Part shown: in pieces, positions 25,915 to 35,058 of the stretch
Position numbering within the stretch: position 1 is the first letter of the stretch
Layout: each line of letters opens with the position of its first letter
NCBI GenBank assembly: GCA_034429745.1
Contig: DAOUFY010000109.1
Coordinates: forward strand, 1 to 56,292
Direction of reading: 5' to 3'
Origin: JBAXBF01 sp034429745
GTDB lineage: Bacteria > Chloroflexota > Anaerolineae > Anaerolineales > DRKV01
Length of the DNA stretch: 56,292 nt
Notes under the pieces: model-generated
What the model saw: only the letters and a program-made list of their open reading frames with translations
Database searches by the model: none
What the model was told of the DNA's origin: nothing
Position numbers and translations under genes: made by a program

Positions 25915-27453
25915 TTAAGGGGAAAAGTATGATTGACGCAGTTGTTGAAGATCGACACCGCCCACTTCAGCCAAGAGATCAAAAAATTCCTTTTCAGTAA
26001 CTGACTGATAGCGATATCTTTCTACATAAGTGCGCAAAAAATGAAAGAAAACCTCATCTCCAAATTCCGCGCGCAGTTGGGAGAGAAATAGCGCGCCGCG
26101 TAGATATACGGCATTTACATAATCTCGGTAAGCAGAGAAGCTATAAATATCACTGTTCACCCACCCCTTAGGTGTGAAGGTGTTCACTCGATAATCCCAC
26201 CACCAGCTAGTAAAAGCGGGGTAATATCTTTCATAAAAGAAGAGCTCAGAATAGGTGGATAAGGCTTCATCCAGCCACGGCTCGCGGGCTTGATTATTGC
26301 TTACCATATTAAGCCACCATTGATGGGCAGTTTCATGAACCGATAGAGTGGTTAAGCTAGCTCGGGCGTCTGAGCCGGGATTTGCGAAATAGTATTGATC
26401 GAGGAAAAATAACCCATCGTATTCCATGCCATCCTGAAAGTCTGCTTCAACAAACACAAGATGATTATGGGGGTATTCTCCAAAGAGTTCTTCAAAAAGC
26501 ACCAAAGCATCATGGACTACTTGGGCTGCTTTCTGTCCGCTGTTAACGTGATTGTAATACACATACCCCAGAATAGTTGTTTTTCCAGCCCTGCCCCAAA
26601 CCGTTCGATAAAATGTACTAGCCGACCAAGTGAAGTTGCGTGCTTTTTTATGCTCGTAATGGTAATGGTTGCCTTGCCATTTGCCTTCTGTGCATGCTGC
26701 TATGACAATTTTGTCCGCATTTTTCTTAATGTATAAATCCATAGAAAAGTCAGCGAGATCATAGACCATATGCTCACCCACCGTGTGGCTTGGCATGATT
26801 ACCCAGCCTGCTTCAGGCTGATAGGGCGGAATTTGAGCATACCAGTCAGCAAGATTGGATTGAAGCCGCGTTTTGCCAAAAGTTCCCTCTTGTTGAGGTA
26901 AGCTGAGCTTGTAATTTAAGGTAAGTTGAATCTTTTCTGCAGCAGCTAGAGGCTGAGGTAAAGGAATAACCAAGCGTTCTTTTTCGAGCTGATAATCGTT
27001 GATAGGATTTCCTGTTTCCCATTCCAATGAGTGCAGCGAGAAAGCCTTGGAATATTTATTAGGCTCAATCAACAATATTAAAGAAGTTATGGGTTGGGGT
27101 TGATGATGAACATATTCAATGGTTTCAGTTACATCAAGAACACCATCATAATGATCATAGATGACTTTAAAATCATAATGTGGAAGAACCAATTCTTGCT
27201 TTTCTGAGATTTCATTTTCTTCTTGTTGAAGATGAGGGATTGTCGGCAGAGGTTCATGATTGATAGCCATGGGTGAAGCGGTGATCACCGTGGGGCGTTG
27301 AGTGTCTGCAGCTATAAGGGTATTCTGATTATGAAATGCATTCTGTACAATGGGATTGCAAGCGTATAAGCTGCACAGCAAAAAGAGAAATGGATGTAGA
27401 TGCAGTTGAAAGATTTCTAAAGTGGAAAGTTTATTACCTGAATCATTTTCCAT
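25915..27453 (-). CDS. M1-family metallopeptidase lipoprotein
   Basis: Zinc peptidase of the gluzincin M1 family. The motif HETAHQWW followed after 18 residues by the third zinc ligand in LDEALSTYSE gives the exact HExxH-x18-E pattern. The usual GxMEN is replaced by DGMEYDGL upstream, so aminopeptidase specificity is uncertain. The N-terminus has a hydrophobic stretch ending in LYAC, which suggests a lipoprotein exposed outside the membrane. At about 510 residues it lacks the C-terminal helical domain of large aminopeptidases. ATG 27453 is chosen over 27468 because the minus-strand TATAAT (27472-27467) overlaps the upstream ATG. Confidence 0.82.
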   Translation of the reverse strand: MENDSGNKLSTLEIFQLHLHPFLFLLCSLYACNPIVQNAFHNQNTLIAADTQRPTVITASPMAINHEPLPTIPHLQQEENEISEKQELVLPHYDFKVIYDHYDGVLDVTETIEYVHHQPQPITSLILLIEPNKYSKAFSLHSLEWETGNPINDYQLEKERLVIPLPQPLAAAEKIQLTLNYKLSLPQQEGTFGKTRLQSNLADWYAQIPPYQPEAGWVIMPSHTVGEHMVYDLADFSMDLYIKKNADKIVIAACTEGKWQGNHYHYEHKKARNFTWSASTFYRTVWGRAGKTTILGYVYYNHVNSGQKAAQVVHDALVLFEELFGEYPHNHLVFVEADFQDGMEYDGLFFLDQYYFANPGSDARASLTTLSVHETAHQWWLNMVSNNQAREPWLDEALSTYSELFFYERYYPAFTSWWWDYRVNTFTPKGWVNSDIYSFSAYRDYVNAVYLRGALFLSQLRAEFGDEVFFHFLRTYVERYRYQSVTEKEFFDLLAEVGGVDLQQLRQSYFSP

Positions 27454-27466
27454 AAAAACAACAGTC

Positions 27467-27472
27467 ATTATA
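27467..27472 (-). promoter_or_regulatory. -10 box for the M1 peptidase gene
   Basis: TATAAT read on the minus strand. Transcription would start near 27460, giving a leader of about 7 bases before ATG 27453. It lies back-to-back with the plus-strand extended -10 at 27492. Confidence 0.4.
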
Positions 27473-27491
27473 AACGAAAACCTTTGCTTTG

Positions 27492-27500
27492 TGCTATAAT
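27492..27500 (+). promoter_or_regulatory. Extended -10 promoter element for the helical/SPFH gene pair
   Basis: TGCTATAAT, an exact extended -10, 47 bases before the ATG at 27547. No good -35, as expected for extended -10 promoters. Confidence 0.55.
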
Positions 27501-27546
27501 CATTATTAACTTTTTTTGTTGCTGTTAAGAGAATAAGGAGGCAAAA

Positions 27547-28107
27547 ATGACGGATTACTTAGGGAAGGTGAGGCAACATCAAGATTTGCTTAAAAACATT
27601 ATGGCAAAGCTCCCCGGCTTTAAGGGGTATGTTGACAGGGAAAATCGGCGGGATGCTGATTTGCTGTTGAGAGAAAAAATTGCCCGCGATGCTGAAGCTC
27701 AATGGCAAAGATTATCTGCCGTACAGAGGGATCTACTTAATCAAGGTGGTTTGGCTTACATGGATGACATGGAAGGTGCTGCTGTCAAATTCCGCGCCTT
27801 TATTGATCGAGTTCGAAATGCTACGTATGGTTATGCTTCTTTGCTTGATGCGGTGAAAATAAAGGAAGCAGAATTGGCGCGTCTGTATGAATTTGATGCG
27901 TCATTATTAAACCTGATTGACGAGGTCAGCAGTGCCATAGATAATGTGGAAGCAGCTATTGGTACCGAAGGAGTTGAAGCTGCCATTAAGCGTTTAACGA
28001 CCATAACTGCCCAATGTGTTGAGACCTTCAATCAGCGGGTTGATGCTATAACTGCTTCTGCAGATGACAAGTCACTGACGGAAGTACAATCGGATTCAAC
28101 CCAATAG
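27547..28107 (+). CDS. Helical coiled-coil-type protein paired with SPFH gene
   Basis: 186 residues, not recognised by family. Almost entirely charged amphipathic helix (DYLGKVRQHQDLLKNIMAKL, then a long region rich in Glu/Asp/Lys/Ala), with no membrane segment or signal. AAGGAGG stands six bases before the ATG. The SPFH gene begins 30 bases after its stop with its own strong ribosome site, and both share the promoter at 27492. This suggests a soluble partner or oligomerisation helper of the SPFH assembly (inference). Confidence 0.7.
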   Translation: MTDYLGKVRQHQDLLKNIMAKLPGFKGYVDRENRRDADLLLREKIARDAEAQWQRLSAVQRDLLNQGGLAYMDDMEGAAVKFRAFIDRVRNATYGYASLLDAVKIKEAELARLYEFDASLLNLIDEVSSAIDNVEAAIGTEGVEAAIKRLTTITAQCVETFNQRVDAITASADDKSLTEVQSDSTQ

Positions 28108-28137
28108 TGTGTTCAGATAAATGTTAGGAGGTAACTC

Positions 28138-29178
28138 ATGGCAAGAGTATTTGATGTAATCGAATATCCTGATGAAATGCAAGATGAAATTGTGCATCGT
28201 TTTCCTGAGGAAGGTTCAGGCGATTATCGCATTGGATCCCAAGTGATTGTGCGCCAATCGCAGCGGGCAGTATTCTTCCGCAGTGGCCGCGCTTTGGACA
28301 TATTCGGCCCGGGACAGCATACGATTTCAACAGCAAATATCCCCTTGTTGATCAATTTGATTGGCAAAGCGTTCAATGATCGTTCGCCGTTTACCGCTGA
28401 GGTGTACTTTGTCAGTATGCGCGATTTTTTGGATAGAAAATGGGGTACGCCTCAACCAATAGTTGTGGAAACACCAAATATGGGTTTTGGAGTAGCCCTT
28501 ATCAACGGATTTGGCACATACAGCTTTCAAGTAGCGGATCCACAGCAATTTGTAACTCAAATCGTTGGGGTTAGAAGTTCAATAAGAACAGCAGATATCG
28601 AAGAGCGGTTAAAATCTATGCTTCTCTCAAAACTTCAGGATGCTATGACGACCGCAAAATTCAAAACTGTTCCTGAGTTGTTAAGCATGACTGAAGAACT
28701 GGGTGCGGCAGTACGCGCTAAAGCCCAAGATGATTTTCTGGCTATTGGGTTGACCTTAAAGAGCTTTTACATTTCCAGCATGCGGCCGTCAGAAACTTCG
28801 GCAGAGGAATTGCGCGCCAGAGGTTTGCTCAATGTGGATGTGTACACCAAACTTCAAGCTGCGGACGCGATGAGAGAGGCCGCTCGCAACCCCTCCGGTG
28901 GAGCCGGGCTTACAGCCGGTATTGGAGCCGGAATGGGAATTGGCAATGTACTCAGCCAATCTTTAGCTGGGCAAACTTCCTCACCTTCTGCAGCACAACC
29001 TTCTCAAGCCGCGGCAAGTATTCCTGATGTGCTGAGTCCTTCAGAAGCAGCCCAATTGCTCAAGGTTTCTGAAGAAGATGTGCTGGCTGCTATTCAATCC
29101 GGCGATCTTAAAGCACGCAAGATTGGAAATGCCTATCGAATCAGCAAAGAAGCGCTGGAGGCGTTCCTAAAAGGGTAA
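28138..29178 (+). CDS. SPFH (YdjI/virion-core-like) protein with C-terminal excisionase-type HTH
   Basis: 346 residues. An SPFH domain of the YdjI type occupies about 25-220 (VIVRQSQRAVFFRSGRALDIF, GPGQHTIST, PIVVETPN, FGTYSFQVADPQQF). No N-terminal membrane anchor is present. A Gly/Ala/Ser/Gln linker (about 245-295) leads to a C-terminal MerR/excisionase HTH_17 motif (LSPSEAAQLLKVSEEDVLAA ... ARKIGNAYRISKEALEAFL). YdjI-type proteins commonly end in a zinc ribbon; here a DNA-binding-type domain takes its place. GGAGG precedes the ATG. Related Firmicute proteins take part in membrane-stress responses; the role of the HTH is unknown. Confidence 0.85.
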   Translation: MARVFDVIEYPDEMQDEIVHRFPEEGSGDYRIGSQVIVRQSQRAVFFRSGRALDIFGPGQHTISTANIPLLINLIGKAFNDRSPFTAEVYFVSMRDFLDRKWGTPQPIVVETPNMGFGVALINGFGTYSFQVADPQQFVTQIVGVRSSIRTADIEERLKSMLLSKLQDAMTTAKFKTVPELLSMTEELGAAVRAKAQDDFLAIGLTLKSFYISSMRPSETSAEELRARGLLNVDVYTKLQAADAMREAARNPSGGAGLTAGIGAGMGIGNVLSQSLAGQTSSPSAAQPSQAAASIPDVLSPSEAAQLLKVSEEDVLAAIQSGDLKARKIGNAYRISKEALEAFLKG

Positions 29179-29229
29179 CGCTGAGATTCTTTGGCGTTGA
29201 CTTTGCTTGCATAATGATATCAATTACTG

Positions 29230-29277
29230 ATCTCGATGCCTACGGAGTAGGTGTCGAGATTCTGTTCTAGTTTTCTT
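29230..29277 (+). terminator. Strong hairpin after the SPFH gene
   Basis: A 14-bp stem (ATCTCGATGCCTAC 29230-29243 with GTAGGTGTCGAGAT 29247-29260, two G-U pairs) with a 3-base loop, followed by a T-rich but interrupted tract ending TTTTCTT. It probably ends the SPFH operon. A GTG that could open the next gene lies inside the stem, which argues for the later ATG at 29278. Confidence 0.6.
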
Positions 29278-30732
29278 ATGGGTAAATGGATAATCTTTTT
29301 ACGGGTGGCAATTGGAGGCATAGTTATTTGCAGCTTGTTTCTTATCGCCTATTCGTTTCTTTCTGCTCGCAACGGAGCGGAAATGGATGTGCAGCGTTCT
29401 AAATCCACTTTGCAAATGCCTGCTTTTGGCAATGATATGGTGCATGTTACCCCAACGTTGGATTTTCCTCACCCTATTCCGACCCCGCGTCAAGAAGCTG
29501 TGGAAATCATTGTTCAGCCGGGCGACACTCTCAAGAACATTGCCCGCCGCTATCAAGTTAGTGTTCAGCAGCTAATGCAAGTCAACCAAATCCGTGATCC
29601 TAACTTACTGTCCGTTGGTCAGAGGTTAGTTATACCACCGCCACAACCTGAAGGAGATGCGCCGGAGTATAAAATAATTCCCGATTCTGAGCTTGTCTAT
29701 GGTCCTAATGCACTCTCTTTTAAGATTGAACCGTTTATCCAAACTCAGCTGAGTTACCTTGCCTCCTATAAAGAAGAAGTGGATGGAGAAGAATTAACTG
29801 CTGCCGTTATCATTGAGCGTGTTGCCCGTGAACATTCAGTTAATCCGCGTTTGTTGTTGGCTGTTGTGGATTACCAAAAAGAATGGCTGAGCAGTCCGCA
29901 TCTATCCTTATGGAAGCAGTTGAATGCCGTTGCAAATGAGTTAAACCGCGGCTATTACTTATGGAAAGCAAATGCAGCAGCTTTTTGGGTACTGAGAGAT
30001 GGTACGGTAATTGCCGTCTCACCCTATATCAATGCCGGGACCGCTGCTGTGCAGCAGCTTTTTGCAGAACTTGCTGATCGTCAAGAGTGGTACCAAGCTG
30101 TTTCAGAAGATGGATTAGCTGCAGCTTATCGAAAGCTGTTTGGCAATCCCTTTGCGTTTGCCATTGAACCGCTTATCCCTGATGATATACAGCAGCCGGA
30201 ATTGCAGCTGCCTTTCGAAAAGGGAGTGAAATGGTATTTTACAGGAGGACCGCATAACGCTTGGGGCAGCGGCAGTGCATGGGCAGCATTGGATTTTGCC
30301 CCATTTTTAGAAGTGTTGGGCTGTACGCCAAGCCAAGAATGGGTGGTTGCCGCAGCTGATGGAAAGATCGTATATGCTGATCGCGATCTGGTTATCCAAG
30401 ATTTGGATGATGATGGGTATTGGCAGACAGGTTGGTCTTTGCTCTACTTGCACATTGAAAGCCGCGATCGAGTGTCTGCCGGTACTTTTCTTAAAGCTGG
30501 ACAGCGAATTGGACATCCTTCTTGCGAAGGAGGGGTATCCAACGGAACACATGTTCACCTTGCTCGCCGTTATAATGGTGAATGGATTGCAGCTGATGGT
30601 GATGTGCCTTTTAATCTTGAGGGCTGGATTTCAGCGGGGAAAGGTGATCTTTATCAGGGTACACTCACCAAAGGAGATAAAGTAATTGTCGCTGAAGATC
30701 AAGCCGCTGCGAAAAATATGCTTTACAGATGA
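29278..30732 (+). CDS. LysM plus M23 (LasA-like) cell-wall peptidase, membrane-anchored, copy 1
   Basis: 484 residues. An N-terminal membrane anchor (about 5-30), then one LysM peptidoglycan-binding domain (about 80-125: QPGDTLKNIARRYQVSVQQLM...GQRLVIP), a helical middle region and a C-terminal peptidase domain (about 325-460). The catalytic pattern is LasA/beta-lytic-type M23A: GGPH, then ALDFAP, and CEGG...THVHLARRYNGEW with the HxH pair. So it is probably a zinc endopeptidase acting on the peptidoglycan cross-bridge or on other secreted substrates. The next gene is a full paralogue starting 4 bases after its stop. ATG 29278 is chosen because the earlier GTG lies in a terminator hairpin. 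Confidence 0.85.
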   Translation: MGKWIIFLRVAIGGIVICSLFLIAYSFLSARNGAEMDVQRSKSTLQMPAFGNDMVHVTPTLDFPHPIPTPRQEAVEIIVQPGDTLKNIARRYQVSVQQLMQVNQIRDPNLLSVGQRLVIPPPQPEGDAPEYKIIPDSELVYGPNALSFKIEPFIQTQLSYLASYKEEVDGEELTAAVIIERVAREHSVNPRLLLAVVDYQKEWLSSPHLSLWKQLNAVANELNRGYYLWKANAAAFWVLRDGTVIAVSPYINAGTAAVQQLFAELADRQEWYQAVSEDGLAAAYRKLFGNPFAFAIEPLIPDDIQQPELQLPFEKGVKWYFTGGPHNAWGSGSAWAALDFAPFLEVLGCTPSQEWVVAAADGKIVYADRDLVIQDLDDDGYWQTGWSLLYLHIESRDRVSAGTFLKAGQRIGHPSCEGGVSNGTHVHLARRYNGEWIAADGDVPFNLEGWISAGKGDLYQGTLTKGDKVIVAEDQAAAKNMLYR

Positions 30733-30736
30733 AATA

Positions 30737-32329
30737 ATGATGGGAAAAAATGTTCACCAAGGTGCTATGAGACGAGTTTTTATTGCCGGTCTTGTTTTGC
30801 TGTTGATAAGTTTGAACTGTGCTCGCAGTTTTCCGCAACAGCAGGCAGTCAATATCCAAGAGACCTTAATCGCTTCTTCTGCTTCTACTCAAGAACCTGC
30901 TTGGTTTCAGGAACTAAACCAAAATCAACCCAGTTTTTTGACAGAAGAGGTAGAACCGGCGGCGACTGTACCATTTGAGGTTGAAATACGCGTTCCCACG
31001 CCTAGCAATACGCCAATTTTTATCTATCAAGCTCAATCGGGTGATACTCTTGCAGCGCTTGCGAAACGTTTTGGCGTCTCAGAAAAAGAGATCGAGTCAG
31101 ATCGTCCTTTGCCGCCTAAAGGTTTTATTGAGCCAAAACAAACGCTTTATATCCCCAATCGCCTCAGCGGTGAGCTTACCCCCCAAGATCAAATAATTCC
31201 AGATAGTGATTTTGTTTTTGGGCCTTCCTCGGTTGGGTTTGATGCGGAATCGTATATCAAAGAAGCAGGGGGATATTTAAGCTCTTATCGTCAGTGGTTG
31301 GAAACCACGCGAATGACAAGTGGATCTCAAGTGATTATGCGCATTGCGTTGGAAAATTCCATTAGCCCGCGCTTGCTGCTTTCCATTTTGGAGTACCAAA
31401 GTGGCTGGGTAACTAGTCAGCCTAAAGAACTTTCCCAATTGCATTATCCAATTGGCACAACTCAAACTCAACAGAAAGACCTGTATCATCAACTGCAATG
31501 GGCAGCTAATCATTTAACCGATGGCTATTATGGCTGGCGGGAGGGGCGCTTTACAACGCTGACTTTGCAAGATGGAAGCACCTTGCGTATTGCTCCGCAA
31601 GTTAATGCTGCGACAGCTGCCCTGCAGTACTTTTTTGCTCAATTGTATGGCAAGGAGGAGTGGTTAAGAGCAATGGATAAAACAAAAGGTTTGGGGGGAA
31701 CATATCAACGGTTGTTTGGTGATCCGTGGATGAGGGCAGATTTGTTTGAACCACGCTTTCCTCCGGGCATTGTTCAGCCGCCATTAAGTCTGCCTTTTGA
31801 ACGCAATAAGCTGTGGGCATTAACCGGCGGTCCACATGGCGCTTGGGAACAAAATGGTTCTTGGGCAGCATTGGATTTTGCACCCGGAAGCATATCTTTC
31901 GGCTGCGTACGCTCTGATGCGTGGGTATTGGCTTCTGCGCCGGGTATCGTAACTCGCTCTGCTAATGGCGTGGTAGCTTTAGATTTGGATGGTGATGGAT
32001 TGGAGCAGACAGGGTGGGTGCTGCTTTACTTGCACATTGCAAAAGAAGGCCGCGTGGCTGCCGGAGCGGTGCTTGATCGCGATGATCGAATTGGGCACCC
32101 CTCATGTGAAGGAGGTTTTGCGACAGGTACTCATGTTCATATTGCCCGCAAGTACAATGGTGAATGGATTGCTGCAGATGGTCCATTGCCTTTTGATCTT
32201 GGTGGGTGGGTTGCTCATAATGGAGATTCTCCATACAAGGGAACGTTGACCCGCGCTGATGAATCGGTTATTGCCAATACAACGTCGCCGAGCTCGGCTA
32301 ATATTATGAGAAGAGATGATGATTTATAA
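30737..32329 (+). CDS. LysM plus M23 (LasA-like) cell-wall peptidase, copy 2
   Basis: 530 residues, same architecture as the preceding gene: signal/anchor (VFIAGLVLLLISLNC, possibly lipidated), LysM (about 115-155: QSGDTLAALAKRFGVSEKEIE...QTLYIP), middle helical region, and an M23A domain with GGPH, ALDFAPG, CEGGFATGTHVHIARKYNGEWIAADG. The LysM start matches copy 1 but its sequence has diverged, so the duplication is old. The start is uncertain: ATG 30737 is 4 bases after the previous stop; ATG 30767 with AAGGTG before it is an alternative. An ACTGCAGT hairpin follows the stop. Confidence 0.85.
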   Translation: MMGKNVHQGAMRRVFIAGLVLLLISLNCARSFPQQQAVNIQETLIASSASTQEPAWFQELNQNQPSFLTEEVEPAATVPFEVEIRVPTPSNTPIFIYQAQSGDTLAALAKRFGVSEKEIESDRPLPPKGFIEPKQTLYIPNRLSGELTPQDQIIPDSDFVFGPSSVGFDAESYIKEAGGYLSSYRQWLETTRMTSGSQVIMRIALENSISPRLLLSILEYQSGWVTSQPKELSQLHYPIGTTQTQQKDLYHQLQWAANHLTDGYYGWREGRFTTLTLQDGSTLRIAPQVNAATAALQYFFAQLYGKEEWLRAMDKTKGLGGTYQRLFGDPWMRADLFEPRFPPGIVQPPLSLPFERNKLWALTGGPHGAWEQNGSWAALDFAPGSISFGCVRSDAWVLASAPGIVTRSANGVVALDLDGDGLEQTGWVLLYLHIAKEGRVAAGAVLDRDDRIGHPSCEGGFATGTHVHIARKYNGEWIAADGPLPFDLGGWVAHNGDSPYKGTLTRADESVIANTTSPSSANIMRRDDDL

Positions 32330-32348
32330 ACTGCAGTTTTACTGCAGT
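32330..32348 (+). repeat. ACTGCAGT repeated around TTT, hairpin after LysM/M23 copy 2
   Basis: Two copies of the self-complementary octamer ACTGCAGT separated by TTT can form an 8-bp hairpin. It lies just after the stop. No T-run follows, so it is a weak terminator or stabilising element. Confidence 0.4.
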
Positions 32349-32385
32349 ACTATATTGCATAATAAGGAGGTTGCAATACTATCAA

Positions 32386-33372
32386 ATGGAAAAACGAAAG
32401 CTTGGATATAGTGATTTATATCTCTCGCGAATTGGCTTTGGCGCCTGGGCGATTGGCGGTGGAAATTGGGAGTATGGGTGGGGCCCTCAAGATGACAGGG
32501 AATCAATCAATGCGATCCACAAAGCCATAGATCTGGGTATTAATTGGATTGATACTGCAGCGGCTTATGGTCTTGGCCATTCGGAGGAGATAGTTGGCAA
32601 AGCGATTAAAAGCTGCCGCGAACGAGTGATCATTGCTACAAAATGCAGTTTGGTTTGGGATGAAAACAGCGGCGGGAAAATATCACATCGTCTCAAAGCA
32701 TGGAGTGTACGCAAAGAAGCGGAGGAAAGTTTAAAACGGTTGGGAGTGGATGTCATTGATCTCTATCAAATCCACTGGCCTAACCCGGATGAAGATATCG
32801 AAGAAGGTTGGGCTGAAATTGCAAAGCTTATTCAGGAAGGTAAAATTCGCTACGGTGGTGTTTCCAACTTTAACGTGGGACAAATGGAGCGTTGCAAAAC
32901 CATTCATCCCATTGCGTCCTTGCAGCCCCCTTACCATATGTTGGACCGCCATATAGAGGCGGCAATTTTACCCTATTGTGCCGAGAACAATATTGGTGTG
33001 ATTGCTTATAGCCCCATGGCTTCAGGTTTATTGACAGGCAGAATGACGCGTGAGCGGATTGCTGCTTTGCCGCAGGACGATTGGCGCCGGCGCGGCTATC
33101 ACTTTCAAGAACCTATGCTGAGTATTAACCTGAATTTGGTGGAAGAATTAAGTAAAGTTGCAAAACGTTTTAACCGCAGTATAGCTGAATTAGCTGTAGC
33201 GTGGGTGTTGCGTCGCTCAGAGGTAACAGCGGCTATTGTCGGTGCCCGTAATCCGCAGCAAATTGCTGAAGTTGCGCCGGCTGCAGACTGGGTGCTGCCG
33301 CAAGAAGCAATCCAAGAGATTGAAAATTTACTTGCAGCACGCGAGCAGGCGATAAAACAAGCGAGTGGATAG
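32386..33372 (+). CDS. Aldo/keto reductase
   Basis: NADPH-dependent (alpha/beta)8-barrel oxidoreductase of 328 residues. The catalytic tetrad is visible: Asp and Tyr in WIDTAAAYGLGHSE, Lys in IIATKCS and His in YQIHWPNP. The C-terminal cofactor-binding region includes VGARNPQQIAEVAPA. The sequence resembles the YghZ/Gpr-like or general stress group; the substrate is not predictable. The start is ATG 32386, which matches family starts (EKRKLGYSDLYLSRIG); AAGGAGG is unusually far (15 bases) from it, and a TTG directly beside the ribosome site is less likely. Confidence 0.9.
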   Translation: MEKRKLGYSDLYLSRIGFGAWAIGGGNWEYGWGPQDDRESINAIHKAIDLGINWIDTAAAYGLGHSEEIVGKAIKSCRERVIIATKCSLVWDENSGGKISHRLKAWSVRKEAEESLKRLGVDVIDLYQIHWPNPDEDIEEGWAEIAKLIQEGKIRYGGVSNFNVGQMERCKTIHPIASLQPPYHMLDRHIEAAILPYCAENNIGVIAYSPMASGLLTGRMTRERIAALPQDDWRRRGYHFQEPMLSINLNLVEELSKVAKRFNRSIAELAVAWVLRRSEVTAAIVGARNPQQIAEVAPAADWVLPQEAIQEIENLLAAREQAIKQASG

Positions 33373-33375
33373 GCC

Positions 33376-35034
33376 TTAATCGTCTCCACTCGTTTGGTTA
33401 CTCTCATTTTGCATGAGCTCAGTGCTGACGACGCAGTTGCGCCCTTTGGCTTTGGCTTGATAGAGAGCTTTGTCTGCCGCAGAAAGCAGGGAATCTTTGT
33501 CGCTGCCTGAAATTGGATAGGTTGTTATACCAATTGATACAGTAATGTAATTCAAAAGCTTTCCATGCTGATAGATGGGCATTTGGCGAATGCCGCGGCA
33601 TAATTCTTCTGCTCGTTGCATGGCAATTTCGATGGGTGTATTGGGTAAAATGATCAAGAATTCCTCGCCGCCATAGCGGCAGGCAATATCACTAATACGG
33701 ATATGATCTTTGATGTAAGTTCCAATTTCACTAAGTGCAATATCACCGGCTTCATGTCCATATAAATCGTTGAAGGCTTTGAAATGATCAATATCTAACA
33801 TCATAACAGAGAGAGGATAATTCTGGCGTTCAGCACGATGGATTTCTCGATCAAGTGCGTCTTCCATATAGCGGCGGTTGTAAAGACCTGAAAGGGGGTC
33901 TTTTATAGATTGAATGTGCAAAGTCTCTCGCAGCTGCTGGTTGGCAATAGCTAGAGCAATATGATCCGTAATATCATCAGCCAAGGAGGCAATAGCATCT
34001 ATCCGACTCTGATTACCTTCTTGAGGCATGGTGGGATCACCACTCTCGGTTTGAATGTGCAGAATACCCAAAGTGTCACCATGTGCTATCAAGGGCGCAC
34101 ATACATATTGGGCTTGGGGTGGATAGCGTACGTGGCGGCAGACAAGCCCAAGATATATGTTTTCAAGACGATAGAGCTGGCCGCGTCTCAATGCCCAACA
34201 ATCATCTTTTTCAAAAGCAGGCACTTCGCCATCGGCAATAAAGTTTCCCCAATCTACAATAGCTTCTAATTCGTCGCGAGAAACCCGAAAAAGATATACT
34301 GCACCTTTTTCATAAGGAAATAATTGAGATAAAAAAGTCCGCATCACTTGATAGGCTTCTTCACTTGTGGAGCAGGATTGTAGTGCGCTGCTGAATTCTG
34401 TCATCAAGGCACTTTCTTGAGCACGTCGTTCGTAGCGAGCAATTGAAACGGCAAGTTTGGCATTTGCTTCTCGCAGAGCTTTTTCAGTTTCTTTATGTTT
34501 AGCGTGCTCCTTAATGAAAAGACATACCATGTTTCTTGCTGAAAGACCGCAGACCAGGGTGAAAAGAGCTTGAGCACCAACGATGGCTATTTCAGCCCTA
34601 TTTGTCTGAAGCAGAAGATGAGGAAAACCGAGAGAAAGCAGGGTAAGCAGTGACAACAAATAGGGGACAGCAGAGTAATGAAGCAGAATGCTGCTGATAA
34701 AAGCACAAATAGGCAACAACAACCAAAAAGGCGTAGGGTATCCCCCGGCAAGCAGAATGCTAAGAACTGCTGCAAGTGTTTGTAGAGAAGGTATGAGTGT
34801 ACGCTGGAATTTTTGCTGCGAATGTTTTGAGGTGGAAAAGAATAACCATAAACCCACCACGGTTTGAACGATATTGATGGCTAAAATAAGTACCCATTGA
34901 GTTTGGGCGAAACCGCCCAGAATAAAAAGAAGAGCTAAACTGAAATGAACCAACAGTAAAAGCGGAATGCTTTTCTTCAAAAAAGATGTATAGTGATTAC
35001 CCGCGATCTGTTCTTGCCGGAGATGTTGGTTCAT
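33376..35034 (-). CDS. Membrane-anchored diguanylate cyclase with GAF and GGDEF domains
   Basis: 552 residues: about six N-terminal membrane helices (20-180), a coiled-coil segment (about 180-210), a GAF-like sensor domain (about 215-370) and a GGDEF domain (about 380-545). The active site is CRYGGEEFLIILP, and the product-inhibition I-site RxxD (RISD) lies five residues before it, so the enzyme should make c-di-GMP and be feedback-inhibited. DPLSGLYNRRYMEDAL is the usual domain start. It begins 24 bases after the NBR1-Ig lipoprotein gene, and its stop nearly meets that of the aldo/keto reductase. Confidence 0.92.
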   Translation of the reverse strand: MNQHLRQEQIAGNHYTSFLKKSIPLLLLVHFSLALLFILGGFAQTQWVLILAINIVQTVVGLWLFFSTSKHSQQKFQRTLIPSLQTLAAVLSILLAGGYPTPFWLLLPICAFISSILLHYSAVPYLLSLLTLLSLGFPHLLLQTNRAEIAIVGAQALFTLVCGLSARNMVCLFIKEHAKHKETEKALREANAKLAVSIARYERRAQESALMTEFSSALQSCSTSEEAYQVMRTFLSQLFPYEKGAVYLFRVSRDELEAIVDWGNFIADGEVPAFEKDDCWALRRGQLYRLENIYLGLVCRHVRYPPQAQYVCAPLIAHGDTLGILHIQTESGDPTMPQEGNQSRIDAIASLADDITDHIALAIANQQLRETLHIQSIKDPLSGLYNRRYMEDALDREIHRAERQNYPLSVMMLDIDHFKAFNDLYGHEAGDIALSEIGTYIKDHIRISDIACRYGGEEFLIILPNTPIEIAMQRAEELCRGIRQMPIYQHGKLLNYITVSIGITTYPISGSDKDSLLSAADKALYQAKAKGRNCVVSTELMQNESNQTSGDD

Positions 35035-35058
35035 AATAGCTCACCCATAGAGTAATGT

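Noticed and set aside
29251..29277. GTG start for the first LysM/M23 gene
   Set aside because: It falls inside the 14-bp hairpin that ends the SPFH operon, and the extra nine codons look unlike a signal start.
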